From Hedera helix (Eukaryota; Streptophyta; Magnoliopsida; Apiales; Araliaceae), in NCBI GenBank assembly GCA_947179155.2, contig OX359280.1:37412055-37476054 (forward strand): a DNA stretch of 64,000 bases, read 5' to 3'. This document shows, piece after piece, positions 23,612 through 36,755 of the stretch. The position numbers and the translations under genes are program-made. Under the pieces are notes generated by a model. The model saw nothing but the letters and a program-made list of their open reading frames with translations. It was not told the origin of the DNA and did not search any database. Each line of letters begins with the position of its first letter. Position 1 is the stretch's first letter.

Positions 23612-25835
23612 AGTTGGTATCAGAGCTGATAGGTTATAAACCTTAGGTAAGAGTACCTTAGGCTATAACCGTGTAGAAGATAAGTAAAATGGTAAATGAA
23701 TAAACTCAGGAAGAGTTTAAGTAATAAAAGATGAATTTGGAAAATTCATATATAGAAGATTATCCAAAGGTGGATTTGAGAAGAATGAAAAAGGTTATGT
23801 TGTACCTAATTTGAAGAAATGATAGAAAATATCTTATGATAAGATTTTGAGAAGCATAAAGAAAATGCTAATAAGGTCATGAAATGATCTAGAGAGATGA
23901 ACTCGTAATGAGGCAGATGTGCTAAAATATGAATGGATAAAATTCGTATTCAATTAAGAAAAATTAGTGGTTTGTGGGTTTTTAATTGAGGACTCATATT
24001 AGTGGTTGAGCTGCACGATTCCTTGTATGGATTTGTGCTTGGTTTTAGAACCGCTTAGCTTCCTATATTAATATAGTGGTTGAGTTGAACGAACCCTTGT
24101 ATGGGCGGGGGCTATAATATGTCAGCGAACCAATTTGGGAGATGCTGCTGCGAAACTTGCACGATCAGTGTGTATCGAAGAAGAAAGATATGCACTGGTG
24201 GCATGTGTTTCCTTACAGTGTTGAACAGTTGGGAAACTGATGTATTTGTTCTTGGTTTAACGACCGCTTGACTTTCTATATTGATTAGTGGCCGAGTTGA
24301 CCAATTTCTTGTATGGGCAGGAGATTGTGTTTGGTTTGACGACCACTTAGCTTCCTATAGTGATAATCGATTGAAACCTGGTGTCGCGCTATTTGTTATA
24401 TGAATGTTGAGAAGGTGATTCTTTTCTCATGTATAACGAATAGGTAGAGGATGTTAAGTTAAGTTCGTGTTCTGAGAACCGACACGCATGGAAAGTTCGT
24501 GACTCATAGTCATGTGGTGGAGCCCCTCAGCGAATGGGTGACTTTGGCCTGACTAGGACAAGCTCCTCAAACCATATGATTGTGGTAAGTTCCTGAGCCC
24601 AAATACGTGGTAAGTTTGATGAACAGTGAGTATGGGTAGAGTTAAGTAGCAAGATTAAAGCTATACTAGATATAGTTATTAAGCAGGAAAAGAATGTGGA
24701 GGAAAAAATTTGAGGTGTTTTGAGGTTTTAGGATATTCCAAATCTTCTAGCTATGCTAGACTTTGAAATTCTTAAAATCGTGCTAAATTCGCACTGTTGT
24801 GCTTTTGAAAAGACAAATGAATTTTCTTGTTTTATTATTAAGTCGCAGTAACACGAGGTGTGGAGAAGTCCATCGTTACTTGTGATGATATGATAAATGA
24901 TGGAGTCATCAATGCAGAGTAACCTAGTGTTGGATGTATTTTTAAGCCCACTATGGTATGATGTAATATGACAAAGTCAAAATGATTTTCAGTATTTTGA
25001 AACGTTTAAAGAAGAGTCTATGCTAATTGTTTCGGCTAGACAAATTGATTTGAAAATATCAAAATGTATTTATAAAATCATCACACGCCATTAAAGCCAT
25101 GGTGCAGAGATGAAAAAGACGGAATCCTCAACGCACTGTTGCAACGGTGCGGTATCATGAAGTCCTATAAATGAATTTTAGTTACTTTAACTAATCTGAA
25201 ATGATTTTTGAGTCGTAATATACGAACAGTTCAATGATGTGAGTCTATGTCATTTATTTTGACTGGACACTTTTTGGTCAGAAATGACTCAAGTTTTATT
25301 TTCCAATCCAACTTATGCTGGAGCGGAATTTTGTAGTAAGTCTGAGGTGAACAACCCCATAATGGGGGATATGTCAGAGCCATGAATAAAGAACCCGCGA
25401 GGGGGCGCCCAATAGTGGTGGCATGCTGATATGGGTTGGTAAATCCAAAGAGTTCGACCCCGAGAGAAGTCATTGTGCACAGCGCTAGAGTACGATAGGC
25501 TGATCACCTAGCGTACGAAACCATTGTGGTATGTTTTCAGTCTTTGTGATTGATAAACATTCTCGCAGTATGTTCATAGTCTTTATGACTCCTCAGAATA
25601 GTATGAAAGTTTTAATGAATATTTTAATTTTCAATTTGTTCTTTTATAAGATATTGATTTTCAATTTATTCTTCTGCAAGATATTCCATTGTTCTGGAAT
25701 TGTGAAAAGTATGAACTTCCTAGAAAAGGGTGGTCATAAAAATTTGATGAGTAAAGAGATATTCTCAGAGATGAAAATTGGTAGAAATGAGTATGATAAA
25801 ATTTCGGGGACGAAATTCTTATAAGAAGGGGTGAA
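23612..25835 (+). other. Element C internal region, non-coding
   Basis: Primer site TGGTATCAGAGC at 23615-23626, polypurine tract 25823-25835. No gag or pol domain can be read. From about 23990 to 24370 there are three or four degenerate copies of a block containing GGTTGAGTTGA, CTTGTATGGGC and CTTAGCTTCCTATA. Just before the polypurine tract a 97-codon frame (25531-25824) ends in ISGTKFL, like the pol end of B (ISGTKFHKEGRL); I read this as a remnant, not a gene. Confidence 0.8.
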
Positions 25836-28800
25836 TGTAATATCCCAGATATTTTCAAGATTTTAAATAATATCTTAATTGATTTTATTAAAGGTTAAGG
25901 TTTAAAACCTAGAATGTGAGAAGTAAGATGTGTAGAAAATGGGTAAACATTTTTTTTTTTTAACATAATTGATTTGTTAAAAATTAAATGTGAGAATATT
26001 GTATTGATGCATGTAGAGAATTTATTAAGGAAATAAATTCAATTGAGAAGTGAAGGTGATTATATGAATACATATATATACCTAAAGTGTGCTTGTTAGC
26101 CAAATAAAAAGATGAGTAATTAATACTCAACAAAACTAATAAAGTAATTAGTTTTAATATAAAGTAAGAAGGAATGTTGTAAAATATAATTAATTAGGTT
26201 AATTATATTAGTTATGAGTCCAAGTAATTTAATTACTACTAGTGGACTAGCCCAAAAGAATTACATGTGTTAGCCCAATATGGGAATACTTGTATGAAGA
26301 TGGATAAGTTAATTGAGTAACCCAATGTAGGAATAACTACATGGGTATGAGTAATTAAATTATAAACCCAAGTTGATGATAAAAGATAGTAAATTTAATC
26401 AAGTCAAAGTACTTGTATTAATGTGTTTTAGAGTTTTGAAAATTAGCACTACCGCCGCAGCGGTAGGTTTCACCGCCGCAGCGGTGAAACTCTCTGGAAA
26501 GTAAAATTTGAACTACCGCCGCAACGGTAGTAATCACCGCCGCAGCGGTGGAGCAGAATGTTTGAAAATTAATAAGTTATTTAATTCAAATTGAAGTGCT
26601 TGTATGTATGAGCATTATTAGGGTTTTAATAAATTAAACCCAAGCTATGTTAAGTGTTAGTGTTTTATAAACTAACTCAATTAGAGGTCCAATAGACTTA
26701 TAGATAGCAAGTCTAATTGGATTATGTAATTAGATTAGTGTGAGCTAATTGGATTATATTATAAGTCTAAATGAGGTTTTGAACTAGGTCTAATAAATTA
26801 ACCTAGTAGTTCTTGTAATTAATTTAACATTGATTCAAGTTATAATTAATCAAGCCAAATGCTTGTTTTAATTAAATATAACATAGGGTATTTAATATTA
26901 GCCCAATGTAATAATTAAATTGAGCCCAACTAATTAAATTGATGAGCCCAATATATTAAATCCTAGAGTCCAATGTGGAGCCCAAATGATAGTCAAAATT
27001 GGTCAACAATTGATCATATGTGTATATATATATATATATAGATGTATATATGTATATTAAATGAAGAAAAAATAAAGCAAAAATGGAGAATAAAAGACCA
27101 TTTTGCTGAGATTTTTAGGGGCCCCACATGGGTAGCTTGTTTCTTTCATGTTGCTTAAATCACACACTTGGTGTTGGTGGTTCAACCACCCTAGTCATTC
27201 ACCATGTCAATCAACCAATCAATCCATCAAATAGTAATCCCAATTAACCTCTAATTTGACCAATGCTAGTTGATTAGTGGATGTTGATGATGATTAAGGG
27301 AGTGCTATATATAGAGTGTTGCACCAATGGTTTGTGTTGGTTAGTTCATTTGTAAGCATTTCTAGAGAGAAAAAGTGAGAGCATTCCAAGAGAGAAATAG
27401 AGAGAACACTTGTGAGTTGAAGGAAAGTGCTAGAGAAGGAGCTTGGTGGATGTCACATAGCTTCATAACATACTTGGGAAGGAGAAGGAGAAGAAGAAGA
27501 GCACACAAGTCCTTAAGGTTAAAAAGTACTCTAAACCTTCCTAAGTTCATTTTTGTAATCTATATAAGTTTTAAACGGTTAAAATATAGTTTTAACCGAT
27601 CAAAAGTTATTTTGATGATCTAGAAGTCTAAATCTATGATATATAGGTAGATTCATGGTTTTGTATGTTTAAAACAAGTATTGGTATGTGTGGTATGCAA
27701 ATAAATGGAAGAAAATTCCATATTGCGATTTACCGGTAAAACCCTAAGGGGTTCGATCTTTAAATTTCGTGTCAAACATTTTTAAAAATGTGATCAAACC
27801 ATGAAATATTGTAAAACAAGAAGTTAGAAAGACAACAACACTAAGTTGGTGTCATTTGGATGTGTAGAGTTTATTTTATTCAAGTTTGAACAATTAAAAC
27901 CAAGGATTTGTGATTTTAGTTTTCACTTTGTCCTTGTGAGCCGTTTTTAGTCCAGTTCCGTTTGGAATTTGGATTTATGATCTAAAGAGAAATTGTAGAG
28001 GGGGAAATTCTGATGAGAATGGACTCAAGAAGCACCCCAAAATGTTTCCGTATGAGAAAGTTATGGCTGTCGGAGCGTCGGAGGGTCGGGCAGTCCCCAA
28101 ACTAGGGTTTCGGAAATTATGTACCACCGCCGCAGCGGTGAAAACCACCGCCGCAGCGGTGAAAACCACCGCCGCAGCGGTGAAACATTCTGCCAGTGAC
28201 CAATTTTAGTGGTCCGGGTCGGGTCGGGTCGGTCCGGGATGAGTTTTTAATGAAAATTTAAGTTGAAATACATGTAAAATGAGTGTGTTTCAATACTAAA
28301 CCATATATGTAAAGTTTATTAGTAACTTAATGGTATCCAAATGTATAAAATAAAGACTAAAGTTAACACAATTAAAAAGTTAACTATTGGTAATATTTGA
28401 AGAATATTAAAATATTATTAAATGATGAATAATATTAGTATAAGATTAAAAGGTTATTAAATGTGTAATAACATTTGTATATGATGAAAATGTTCTTAAA
28501 TAATTAATGACATTATTAAATAAGTAAAATATTATTAAATGGTTAATAATATTAATAAGTGATTAAAATATTATTAAATGGTTAATAATATTAGTAAGTG
28601 ATTAAAATATTATTAAATGGTTAATAATATTAAGAAGTGATTAAAATATTATTAAATGGTTAATAATATTAAGAAGTGATTAAAATATTATTAAATGGTT
28701 AATAATATTAAGAAGTGATTAAAATATTATTAAATGGTTAATAATATTAATGAGTGATTAAAATATTATTAAATGGTTAATAATATTAATAAGTGAGTAA

Positions 28801-30170
28801 AATATTATTAAATGGTTAATAATATTAAGAAGTGATTAAAATATTATTAAATGGTTAATAATATTAATAAGTGAGTAAAATATTATTAAATGGTTAATAA
28901 TATTAATAAGTGATTAAAATATTATTAAATGGTTAATAATATTAATAAGTGATTAAAATATTATTAAATGGTTAATAATATTAATAAGTGATTAAAATAT
29001 TATTAAATGGTTAATAATATTAATAAGTGATTAAAATATTATTAAATGGTTAATAATATTTAAACGTAGTTGTATATTATCAAAGGTAGATAATATTTTG
29101 AGGTATTTGGTACATTATTAATATCCAAATCATTATGTTATGTAAAAGAAGAAAGTTTAATTGAATTAAACAAATGTAAATAGTCCATTTGAGACTAATT
29201 TAGACAACTTATTGAAAGTGGGTTGTATGATGAACGTATAGTGAATGCGTAAATTGGTTAAGTGTACCTGGCATGTCCAACTAGGTTTGGGCTAGGATTT
29301 TTGTCCGGAACTTAAATGTTCATTTGTCGGACAACTAAAGAGTTAATAATTTGAAGTTAAGGTCTTAAGTTAAGACTAATTAATAGTCCTGGTAGCTAAT
29401 GATTATGTCAATTCTATATATAAATTGTAGGTTGAACAAGAGACGCAACTAAGCGTAGATGGTAGAAGCTGCCAGACAAGTTTTTCAGAACTTGCTCCTA
29501 TGTGTATTAACATGCTGTCATGTGATATTTAATTGTTGATAAGATAATTTAATGATGATTTTGTGATATGTGAAATGCATGAAGTATGATTACATGAAAA
29601 ATATGTACAAGAATAAAGCAGGATTTGCTAAATGCTAGTTGGTTATTGTATGAAATGCCTGAGGAGCATGATGTAAGTATAAAATGCATAGTATGTTTAA
29701 AATGTGAAGCATGCAATGTGTTATGTGTAACTGTTAAACTTGTTGAGCCGTCGTGCTCACTCTTGCTTAAAACCAACATTTTCAGATAGTGCAAGTTAGG
29801 TGAAGTTTTCGATAAAGATCAAGGAACAGGAAAGCATAATACTTTCACTGAAGATCTAGATGTCTATTGTAAATATCAGTCTGAATTGGACAGGTAAATG
29901 ATTGAGTAGTATACGAATTAGTTGGTATATTATATGAGTGTTAAATACTCAATTTGATTGTAATAGAATGTCGTATCATGTATGATATTGAGACATACTA
30001 GGAATGTATAAAGATTGCGATTCTGGAATAGAAAGAGATGTTGTAAAATTGTAAATAAATGGTTATTTATCAATTATAATATTGTTGTAATTCATGAACA
30101 ATAAGGAAAAGGTTGTACTCGTGTTGAACCGGATCCGAGGTTAAAGTAACCCGGATTTGGGGTCGTCACA
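25836..30170 (+). repeat. Element C 3' LTR
   Basis: 4335 bp, 105 bp longer than the 5' LTR. Most of the gain is three extra 39-bp units, offset by one fewer 21-bp hairpin unit. TATA box at 27305-27314, G-quadruplex motif at 28216-28238. Confidence 0.95.
28532..29060. repeat. 39-bp tandem array, 14 copies (element C 3' LTR)
   Basis: The same unit as at 11366-11778, restarting at 28537 and every 39 bp to 29044. The order of linker variants differs from the 5' LTR, so units were gained, lost or shuffled rather than simply added at one end. Confidence 0.95.
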
Positions 30171-30245
30171 CTGCATATACAGGGCACTTGGCACATAGTG
30201 GAGTACAACGTTGCTAGTTGCATTTAAAAATGATCAGAAAAGCTA

Positions 30246-30368
30246 TATGTAATGATGATCTATACAATGATCCATATAATGATCTTTTGTAAAATGGTGG
30301 GTCTCATAGGGCAATTAAAATATGGGACCCACCATTTTATAAATAATTATTGTATGGATCATTACGTA
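30246..30368. mobile_element. Small hairpin MITE candidate
   Basis: Imperfect inverted repeat: the left arm contains TGTAATGATGATC...AAAATGGTGGGTCTCAT and the right arm TATGGGACCCACCATTTT...GGATCATTACG. The two arms meet near 30310. I cannot settle a target duplication or a family. Confidence 0.4.
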
Positions 30369-32027
30369 TAGTAAAATTCAAAAATGATTAATGGCTTGGT
30401 ATCGTGCTTTTATGAAATTTATGAAAGAAATTCCACACCAACGGGACCCATTTCTTGGTCCCACAAGATGCCATTATTTTATAGCAGTTCAATATATTGT
30501 GGCTAATAATTTGGTAGCAGTAATGAAGTCAGAATTTATATTGGTAAAAATTATTACGTGAGTATAAATAATTTAGTGGGGATAGAAGATAGTGTTTTCG
30601 AGTTAATTTTTAAAAATAATTTTATACTTTCGGATTGTATGTATATTTAATTATAATGATATTATAATAATTATTAATTTGATATATATTTATATGCATG
30701 TATATATACACTTTATCTACCTCTAATAAAATTTTCTAATGACAAATTTTATAAATAATTAAGTCCTTAATTATTTAAAAAAAAATGTAAAATAGATTAT
30801 TAATTAGTTTAAGAAGATCATATGAATATATATGTATATATAGAGAATATAAGAACAATATAAGATTGAGATTTAAGTGAGAAAGTTATAAAAAAAAATT
30901 TTAACCTCATATTAAAAATCTTACAAAATTTCATTAAGATCAATTTATATCACCTAAAATTTTTAAATTTTACCATACATTATAATAATAAAAAAATTAA
31001 TGGGGTCAATTGACCCTATAACCCTGAAAAAATTATTTCATGCTCTTGAAATAAGTGCATAGTATGCTCTTCCCTCTCACATACATACAGGTCCCTTCAC
31101 TGACGAGCTCCACAGATATATTAAAGAGGAAAATATACTGTTCACTTGTCCCAGAAATATTGAATAATCTCTTTATAACCCGTGTGGCTTCATCCCCCAA
31201 CGGTTGGATGCACTTCACAAGTAATTTTTTATTTTATTTTTTATTTTGGTAAATGCTGATGTTAGACATACCACTTCTTTCTAGTTTCAAATTATTCGTA
31301 TGTATTAACAAAAATTTTGACTTTTGAAACAAAAAAATTGTACAACTAAAAGAGAAAAATAAATATTTTTTTTAAGGAAAGAAAGAAAGAATTGTATAAA
31401 TTTTATTGAATCATGTTAGATTTAAAATCGAATATTACAAACAATCACACATTAATTAAAGTAGAATAGAAAGTAAATAACACATAATATATTTAAGTTT
31501 ACTAAATTATGCGGCTAATTCTGTATGTCTTATGTATTCATTAATTTGTCTCACGTACTATATAATAATCTATACAGTACACAATATTTTTAGTAATTTA
31601 TACTTGAAACAAGTGATTATTAAATTTTTATATACCAAACACTTTTCACTTTTTACTATTTTAAGTACTTTTTTATTTACTAAATATTAATTACTTTTTT
31701 AAAACTAATTATAAATAAAAATAATAATTAAAATCAATAATCACATTTTAAACCATTCCAAACATACTCCTGGTCTACGCTAAAGATAAGTGAAAAATAT
31801 TTCAAACTAAAAATATTATTATTAGCTAGTTTTTCAAAATCAAGTTAAAACATTTTTAAGCTCACATAATTCATCAAATAGCTAGGGCCGCAAAATATAG
31901 TATATCAAGCTTGGTCAATTGTGGCTGCTGAAAGAAGTGCCGCAACTTGCTAACTTGGCTTTCCTCGTCTTGATTGTTGCCACATCCCATAAATTTTACA
32001 TCTTTATTGACTTATGGTTTGACTTGT

Positions 32028-32032
<5 letters not shown>

Positions 32033-32091
<59 letters not shown>
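32033..32091. repeat. (AT)n microsatellite, UGT gene 1 flank
   Basis: About 58 bp of uninterrupted TA repeats some 220 bp beyond the UGT stop codon. Paralogous sites behind gene 2 (38635-38684) and gene 3 (63247-63291) carry (TA)n(GA)n and (AT)n(GT)n. Confidence 0.9.
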
Positions 32092-32096
<5 letters not shown>

Positions 32097-32314
32097 TCGA
32101 TCCATAATCAACGCCAACTATTAGCCAATGCCATGTTGTATGAAGGACATTGCATGCGGCCTCCATCCATAATCCCTCGACAAGTATGACTTCAAAATTA
32201 ATATAAACATAAATAAATTACATAGTAGTTATTTATTGGAAAGAAACTGGTCCAATCTAGAGTTGTCGATGTTTATACTGTTCTATCATTAATCGTATTG
32301 CTAATGACAGATTA

Positions 32315-34721
32315 CTACTTTGCTAACAACACCTCATCAACCAAATTGTCCAAATTCACCCTGGAACTCCCCTCAACACTAGCAGCCCCCTCAGCTTTCT
32401 TTTTCCACTCCAACGCATTCCTCCTCATCTCCTTACCTTTCTCCCCATCCATCAACTCCCGCACAAGCACCTCCACCTCATCCCTCTTCACATCATTATC
32501 AATCTCCATACCAATCCCCCATTCCACACAACTGTACCGGCAATTCGTCTGCTGTTCCGCGAAAAATGGCCAACAAATTACCGGCACGCCCCCACTAATA
32601 CTCTCAAGCGTCGAATTCCACCCGTTGTGAGTCAAAAACCCGCCAATTGCAGGATGTTTCAACACTTCTTCTTGTGGGCACCAGCTTGCCAGCATTCCTC
32701 TATTCTTCGTATCGGTTACAAACTCGGCCGGTAACATGATGTCCGAGTCACCAACAACTATATCGGGCCTAACTATCCACAAGAAGTGCTTTTTGCTGTT
32801 AGCTAAGCCCCACGCGAATTCCGTCAATTTTTTTGCTGTCATGACCGCGACGCTACCAAAGTTGACATACACTACCGAGTTTGGTTCTTTTGTGCCTAGC
32901 CAATCAATGCAGCTGAGTTCCTCTTTCCATAAATTTGAGCTAATTGATTTGAGCCTATGGTCTTGAATTTGATTCATCATCAGGTGCAATGGACCGACAG
33001 TGTAAATGCGCGGTTGGATGGCTGAAATGGCATCTAATACATCTTGTTCGAGGGCGTCGAAGGTGTTTAAGATGAGGGCACGAGCTCTGGGAAGGGCAGC
33101 TGTTTCTGTTTGGGGGAAGTTCAGCAGGACATAATTTGGGTCTGTGGTCCTAATGAAACTTGGGAAATCCCTTAGTTTGATGTCTTTCATTCCGGGAACC
33201 CAGTCTATTTTTGTGTCTAAATACCCATTTGTTACATAGCTCGTATCTGCAAAACCAAACAAAAATAAAGGTAAAAACTAGGTCAATCATATTTTCAGCT
33301 CAGAAAGTAATAATCCGGTGAAAATATACCACTTCTAATGTTTTCAACGTAGAAAGTGATAATCTGGTGATGATATACAATTTCTAATGCACATAGTACA
33401 AGAATGCAAAGCTCGAATATCTCTTTTGTTGGAATTGATTCATATTTATGCGTGTACGTACGACTAATGGTCACTACGACATGGTAGTTGCCCATGAGCT
33501 GGCAAGGTTTGTAAGGAACAGCACCCCTGGAAGCCAAGTGCAAGGTGTAATTGAGTTTGGTGATTTATTAGTAATCCAGTCTTTGGTTTACTAATGTATT
33601 GAGCTTGAGCCCATGTTATAGCGGTAAGGATTTTTTTAGTTACTATGAAAATAATTGTTTAGTGTGTGAATCATTTTAAAGCGTGTGAGACATTTAATAA
33701 ATACGTCAGACAAACCAAATTGGTGAGCATGAGTATATCGTGTGTTCTTATTTTTCTATTCTTATTTTTCATCTAATATTTTGTGTTATTTTGTTATTAT
33801 TCGATTTTAAATTCTAATATCTTTCGATGCTAGAAATGTCATTACCCTGAAACTTGTATTAAGAAATACGAGATTAGCTATTTACATGGTTTCGGATTTT
33901 TTTATTTTTTATTTTATTTTTATTTTTTGGCATAGGAATCCGAAGCCTACACCCTTTTGGTGTGCACAGGAAGCTGCTTTCCCAGAACTGTTTGCTCCAG
34001 AACATTTCTATGAAGTTTTGAATCTATAACTTACGCCTTATTGAGATACTTGTCATGATATATTACTGCTAAAATGACTTGACTAACCCTGTATTTCATA
34101 AGAAATGATGTGCTTTCAAAACTGTCGGTGATAATATAAATTTTCCCATCAAAATCAATAAATTAAAGAAAAATATATGTTCTAATCAAGATTAATTAAG
34201 CTACCTTTAAGTGGTGTATAACCTCTCTCAACAAGGTGGCGATACTGCAAGTAGCCGAGCAGACCGCAGGCGCTTGTAGTCCAAAATAGCACTTCAGGGA
34301 CACCAAACTTCTCGGCAGCTTTGAGAGTAAAACTCATGATCCCATCAGAAACTATACATGTCACAGGCGGCAAGTCCGAAACTGAAGCGTCGTTGAGTTT
34401 TGAAAGAAGGCTGCAGAAAGGTGACAAGCAGTGGATTGGAGTGTATTTACATAGAGAAGCGACGTCTTGGGTGGCGTCGGGATCCGACGGCGGCAGGCCG
34501 TCGGGGATGGCGTAGAATCTGAAGTCCGGCAGGCCGTCGAGGGCGGCCGGACCCCGGGACCGGAGTAGGCGGTTGTGGTTGAATTCTGTGTTGACAAATG
34601 ATATGTGGAAGCCTTTTTGGTGGAGGAGTTTGGCTAGTTTGAGCATTGGGTTTATGTGGCCCTGTGCAGGGAATGGAATACATACTGCATGAGGTTTAGT
34701 TACTTCAGGAATGGAACCCAT
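32315..34721 (-). CDS. UDP-glucosyltransferase, UGT85-like, intact two-exon gene
   Basis: Exon 1 is 34721-34205 and exon 2 is 33246-32315, joined across a 958-bp intron with GT/AG borders; the split codon gives YTPLKDTSYVTNGY. The product is 482 residues, the usual length for the family. It is a GT-B fold family 1 enzyme that transfers sugar from UDP-glucose to small acceptors in the cytosol. Seen: candidate catalytic His22 (PAQGHINPM), candidate Asp126 (CIVSDG), and a complete 44-residue PSPG donor box (32683-32552) starting WCPQ, with Trp at 22 and Glu-Gln at 43-44; Gln at the end favours UDP-glucose. The N-terminal wording and intron position match the UGT85 family, which glucosylates iridoids, cyanohydrins, terpenols and hormones in different plants; the acceptor here is unknown. 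It is the only complete member of a three-copy tandem cluster. Confidence 0.95.
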
Positions 34722-34786
34722 TTTTCTCTCTATTTCCCCCTTTTTGAGGTTAGTTGTACAGGCTATTGAAAGAGTAGATTTGCGTT

Positions 34787-34796
34787 CTATTTATAG
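34787..34796 (-). promoter_or_regulatory. TATA box of UGT gene 1
   Basis: On the minus strand this reads CTATAAATAG, 66 bp before the ATG, with ATTGG (a CCAAT-box form) just upstream. The expected start site leaves a short 5' UTR of about 35 bp. The broken gene 2 keeps the same box at 60855-60864. Confidence 0.65.
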
Positions 34797-36330
34797 CCAA
34801 TTTGATTAATTAAATTGTTAGGTTTTGGCAATCTATTGGGCTATCTAATTGATATTTAATAATCAACTTGACACCGTCACATCTTTCTGTTTTAAAATAT
34901 AAAGTAATTAACAATTTTTTTATGTTAATTTAAAATTTTTATAAATTCAAAATTAACATAAATATATTTAATTTTACTGAAGATAATAACAAATATTTTA
35001 AACTATCTAAAAAATAATAATAATTTCAATATTTGTTGTTTTGTAACTTTTAGTAAATCTTATATATCTATTTTGAGTTTAACTTTTAAAAGAGAATAAT
35101 AATTTTATAATTTAAAAATAAAAAAAATACTCTTCATGTACGTTTTTAATTTATTTTTAGATGATTGAACAAACAAAAATTAAGAAATATAATTAAAAAA
35201 AATTTAAAAATAAAAATAAAATAAAATAATAACCAATGTAAGGACTATAGAAAAAATTAAATCATATAAATCTATAAATAACATATGAAAAGAAATAAAA
35301 TTCACTAACGTGTAAAAAGGAACTTATAGAGTTTAATATAATATTGGGGTGTATAATTTAGTATATGGTCACGTAACCAAAAGGTCCAATGTCCACATGG
35401 TTAAGTGCGTAATTCAAATGCTAGAATGTAAAATAAACCTAAGCAAAAATGTAAAGAAGAAACCAGCTGTCAGCTGTATATCATAAGCTTAAATATAAAT
35501 TATTATTTTAAATTTTTTATTTTTTATTTTAGTGTATGTTTGACTTTTTAATTTTTATTATTTGATAGTTAATTTTTTAATTTTTTTTTACTTACGTTCA
35601 ATTAGATAGGTTAAGTTATAAATTAATGACGTGATATTTGAGTAAGTCGATCAATATATATTTATGAGTAATAAAAAAAATTATTTTAAATTACTTTTTC
35701 CTATTTATTAAATTTTAAAAGTTAAACATTTATAATATTTAAATTATTTTTTCCTATTTATAAATTTAAAATAAGTTTTTTAATTACACATAAGTAATTA
35801 TGGGTAAAATAAAATGAATATGAGCAATTGACCGTCCTTATTTGGATTACATATTTAGTACAATAATAATAAAAAAAATGTTTTTTTAAAATATATTTTG
35901 GAGTAATGTATGATATCCAAAGGGTGATGTATAAACCGATGAAAGAGTGTTTTTAACACGGCAGTCCTTTTCGACAAATTGACAAATTGACAAATTGACA
36001 AATAAATGAAGCTAATCAACCAAACAAGTGGCAGCCGATAAGTTAGGTGGGAAAAACAGAAGAGCCCAAATCTGTCCATTCATTATTAGGAGTATAATAA
36101 TAAGAGGGAATAAGTTTAAGTATATTATTTTAAAAGATTATTTAAAAAAAAATATCCCTCTAAATTATTAATAAATAAATAAATATAAATGTATAATATT
36201 AAATATAATATTTAATTTTAATTATTGAATGATGGAACTTGACATAAAAATTTGTATTAAGTCTAATATTTTAATGATTGAGATATATGTAGTGTTTAAA
36301 ATAGTATTTGATTATAGAATTTTCTTAGAA

Positions 36331-36510
36331 TGTGCCTTTAGGGCACATGTTAAGTGTAAAATTCAATGTATAATATTATTTATTTATATATTTGTACTAA
36401 ATTTAATGTATAAAAAAATAGTATACTAGTGGACCCTATGTATTAAATTCAGTACAAATATATAAAGAAATAATATTTAGTGGGGTCTAAGGGCACACAT
36501 TAAGCGGACC
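36331..36510. repeat. Hairpin (MITE-like) element
   Basis: Left arm AATATTATTTATTTATATAT, then TTTGTACTAAATTTAATGTA; the right side (about 36440-36480) is its imperfect reverse complement. GGGCACATGTTAAG and GGGCACACATTAAG lie at the two ends in direct orientation. Family and exact ends are unresolved. Confidence 0.4.
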
Positions 36511-36597
36511 ATTGATTATAGTATATATAAAATTGTCTTTAAAAAATAAAATTTAACATGAAAATTCGTATAAAATCTTAATTTTTAATTATCAAAA

Positions 36598-36755
36598 TGA
36601 ATATTATATTGTGACTAGTGTTCCAAAGTAATATATATAATAGTATCAAGTGATATTATGTATGTTAATTTTATTTATTTACTTTTTACTGATCAGCAAA
36701 TATATATGAATAGTAATTAATATTTGTAACAATTATAATTCGCCTAATTTTTGTA
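36598..36755. repeat. Dispersed direct duplication, copy 1 (copy 2 at 37318-37480)
   Basis: About 155 bp sharing AAGTAATATATATAATAGTA and TTACTTTTTACTGATCAG with 37318-37480, with only a few mismatches over the full length. The copies are 720 bp apart. No element ends found. Confidence 0.75.

Larger units (their letters stand above)
8658..30170 (+). mobile_element. Element C: non-coding large LTR retrotransposon (LARD-like), host of nested element B
   Basis: LTRs start TGTAATATCCCAG and end GGGGTCGTCACA. The whole is flanked by the 5-bp TSD CTGCA (8653-8657 and 30171-30175). With element B and its target duplication removed, it is a 4230-bp 5' LTR, a 2224-bp internal region and a 4335-bp 3' LTR. 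It has an iMet primer site and a polypurine tract but no gag or pol. Long LTRs with non-coding interior fit the large retrotransposon derivative class, which depends on proteins supplied in trans. A short pol-end remnant (ISGTKF) before the polypurine tract suggests a Ty3/gypsy origin similar to B. Confidence 0.93.
30171..32314. other. Spacer downstream of UGT gene 1
   Basis: AT-rich. From about 30560 it aligns with 61780-63507, the same position relative to UGT gene 3, so it belongs to the tandem duplication unit. Holds a MITE candidate (30246-30368), about 160 bp (31023-31182) absent from the gene 3 copy, and an (AT)n tract at about 32033-32091. No gene seen. Confidence 0.6.

Noticed and set aside
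25531..25824. 97-codon frame in the interior of element C as a real gene
   Set aside because: Only its last residues resemble a pol end; the rest is low-complexity Phe/Ile/Lys and the element has no other coding sequence.
31974..32189. 71-codon frame spanning the (AT)n tract
   Set aside because: Its middle is Ile-Tyr repeats from the microsatellite; the paralogous loci do not keep it.
34361..34683. Alternative minus-strand frames over UGT exon 1 (34361-34597 and 34447-34683)
   Set aside because: Pro/Thr-rich off-frame readings of the real UGT exon, which has motifs and a matching intron.
35973..36003. TTGACAAA tandem as a W-box regulatory cluster
   Set aside because: The W-box core needs TTGAC(C/T); here it is TTGACA in a simple 8-bp repeat, so slippage is the simpler reading.
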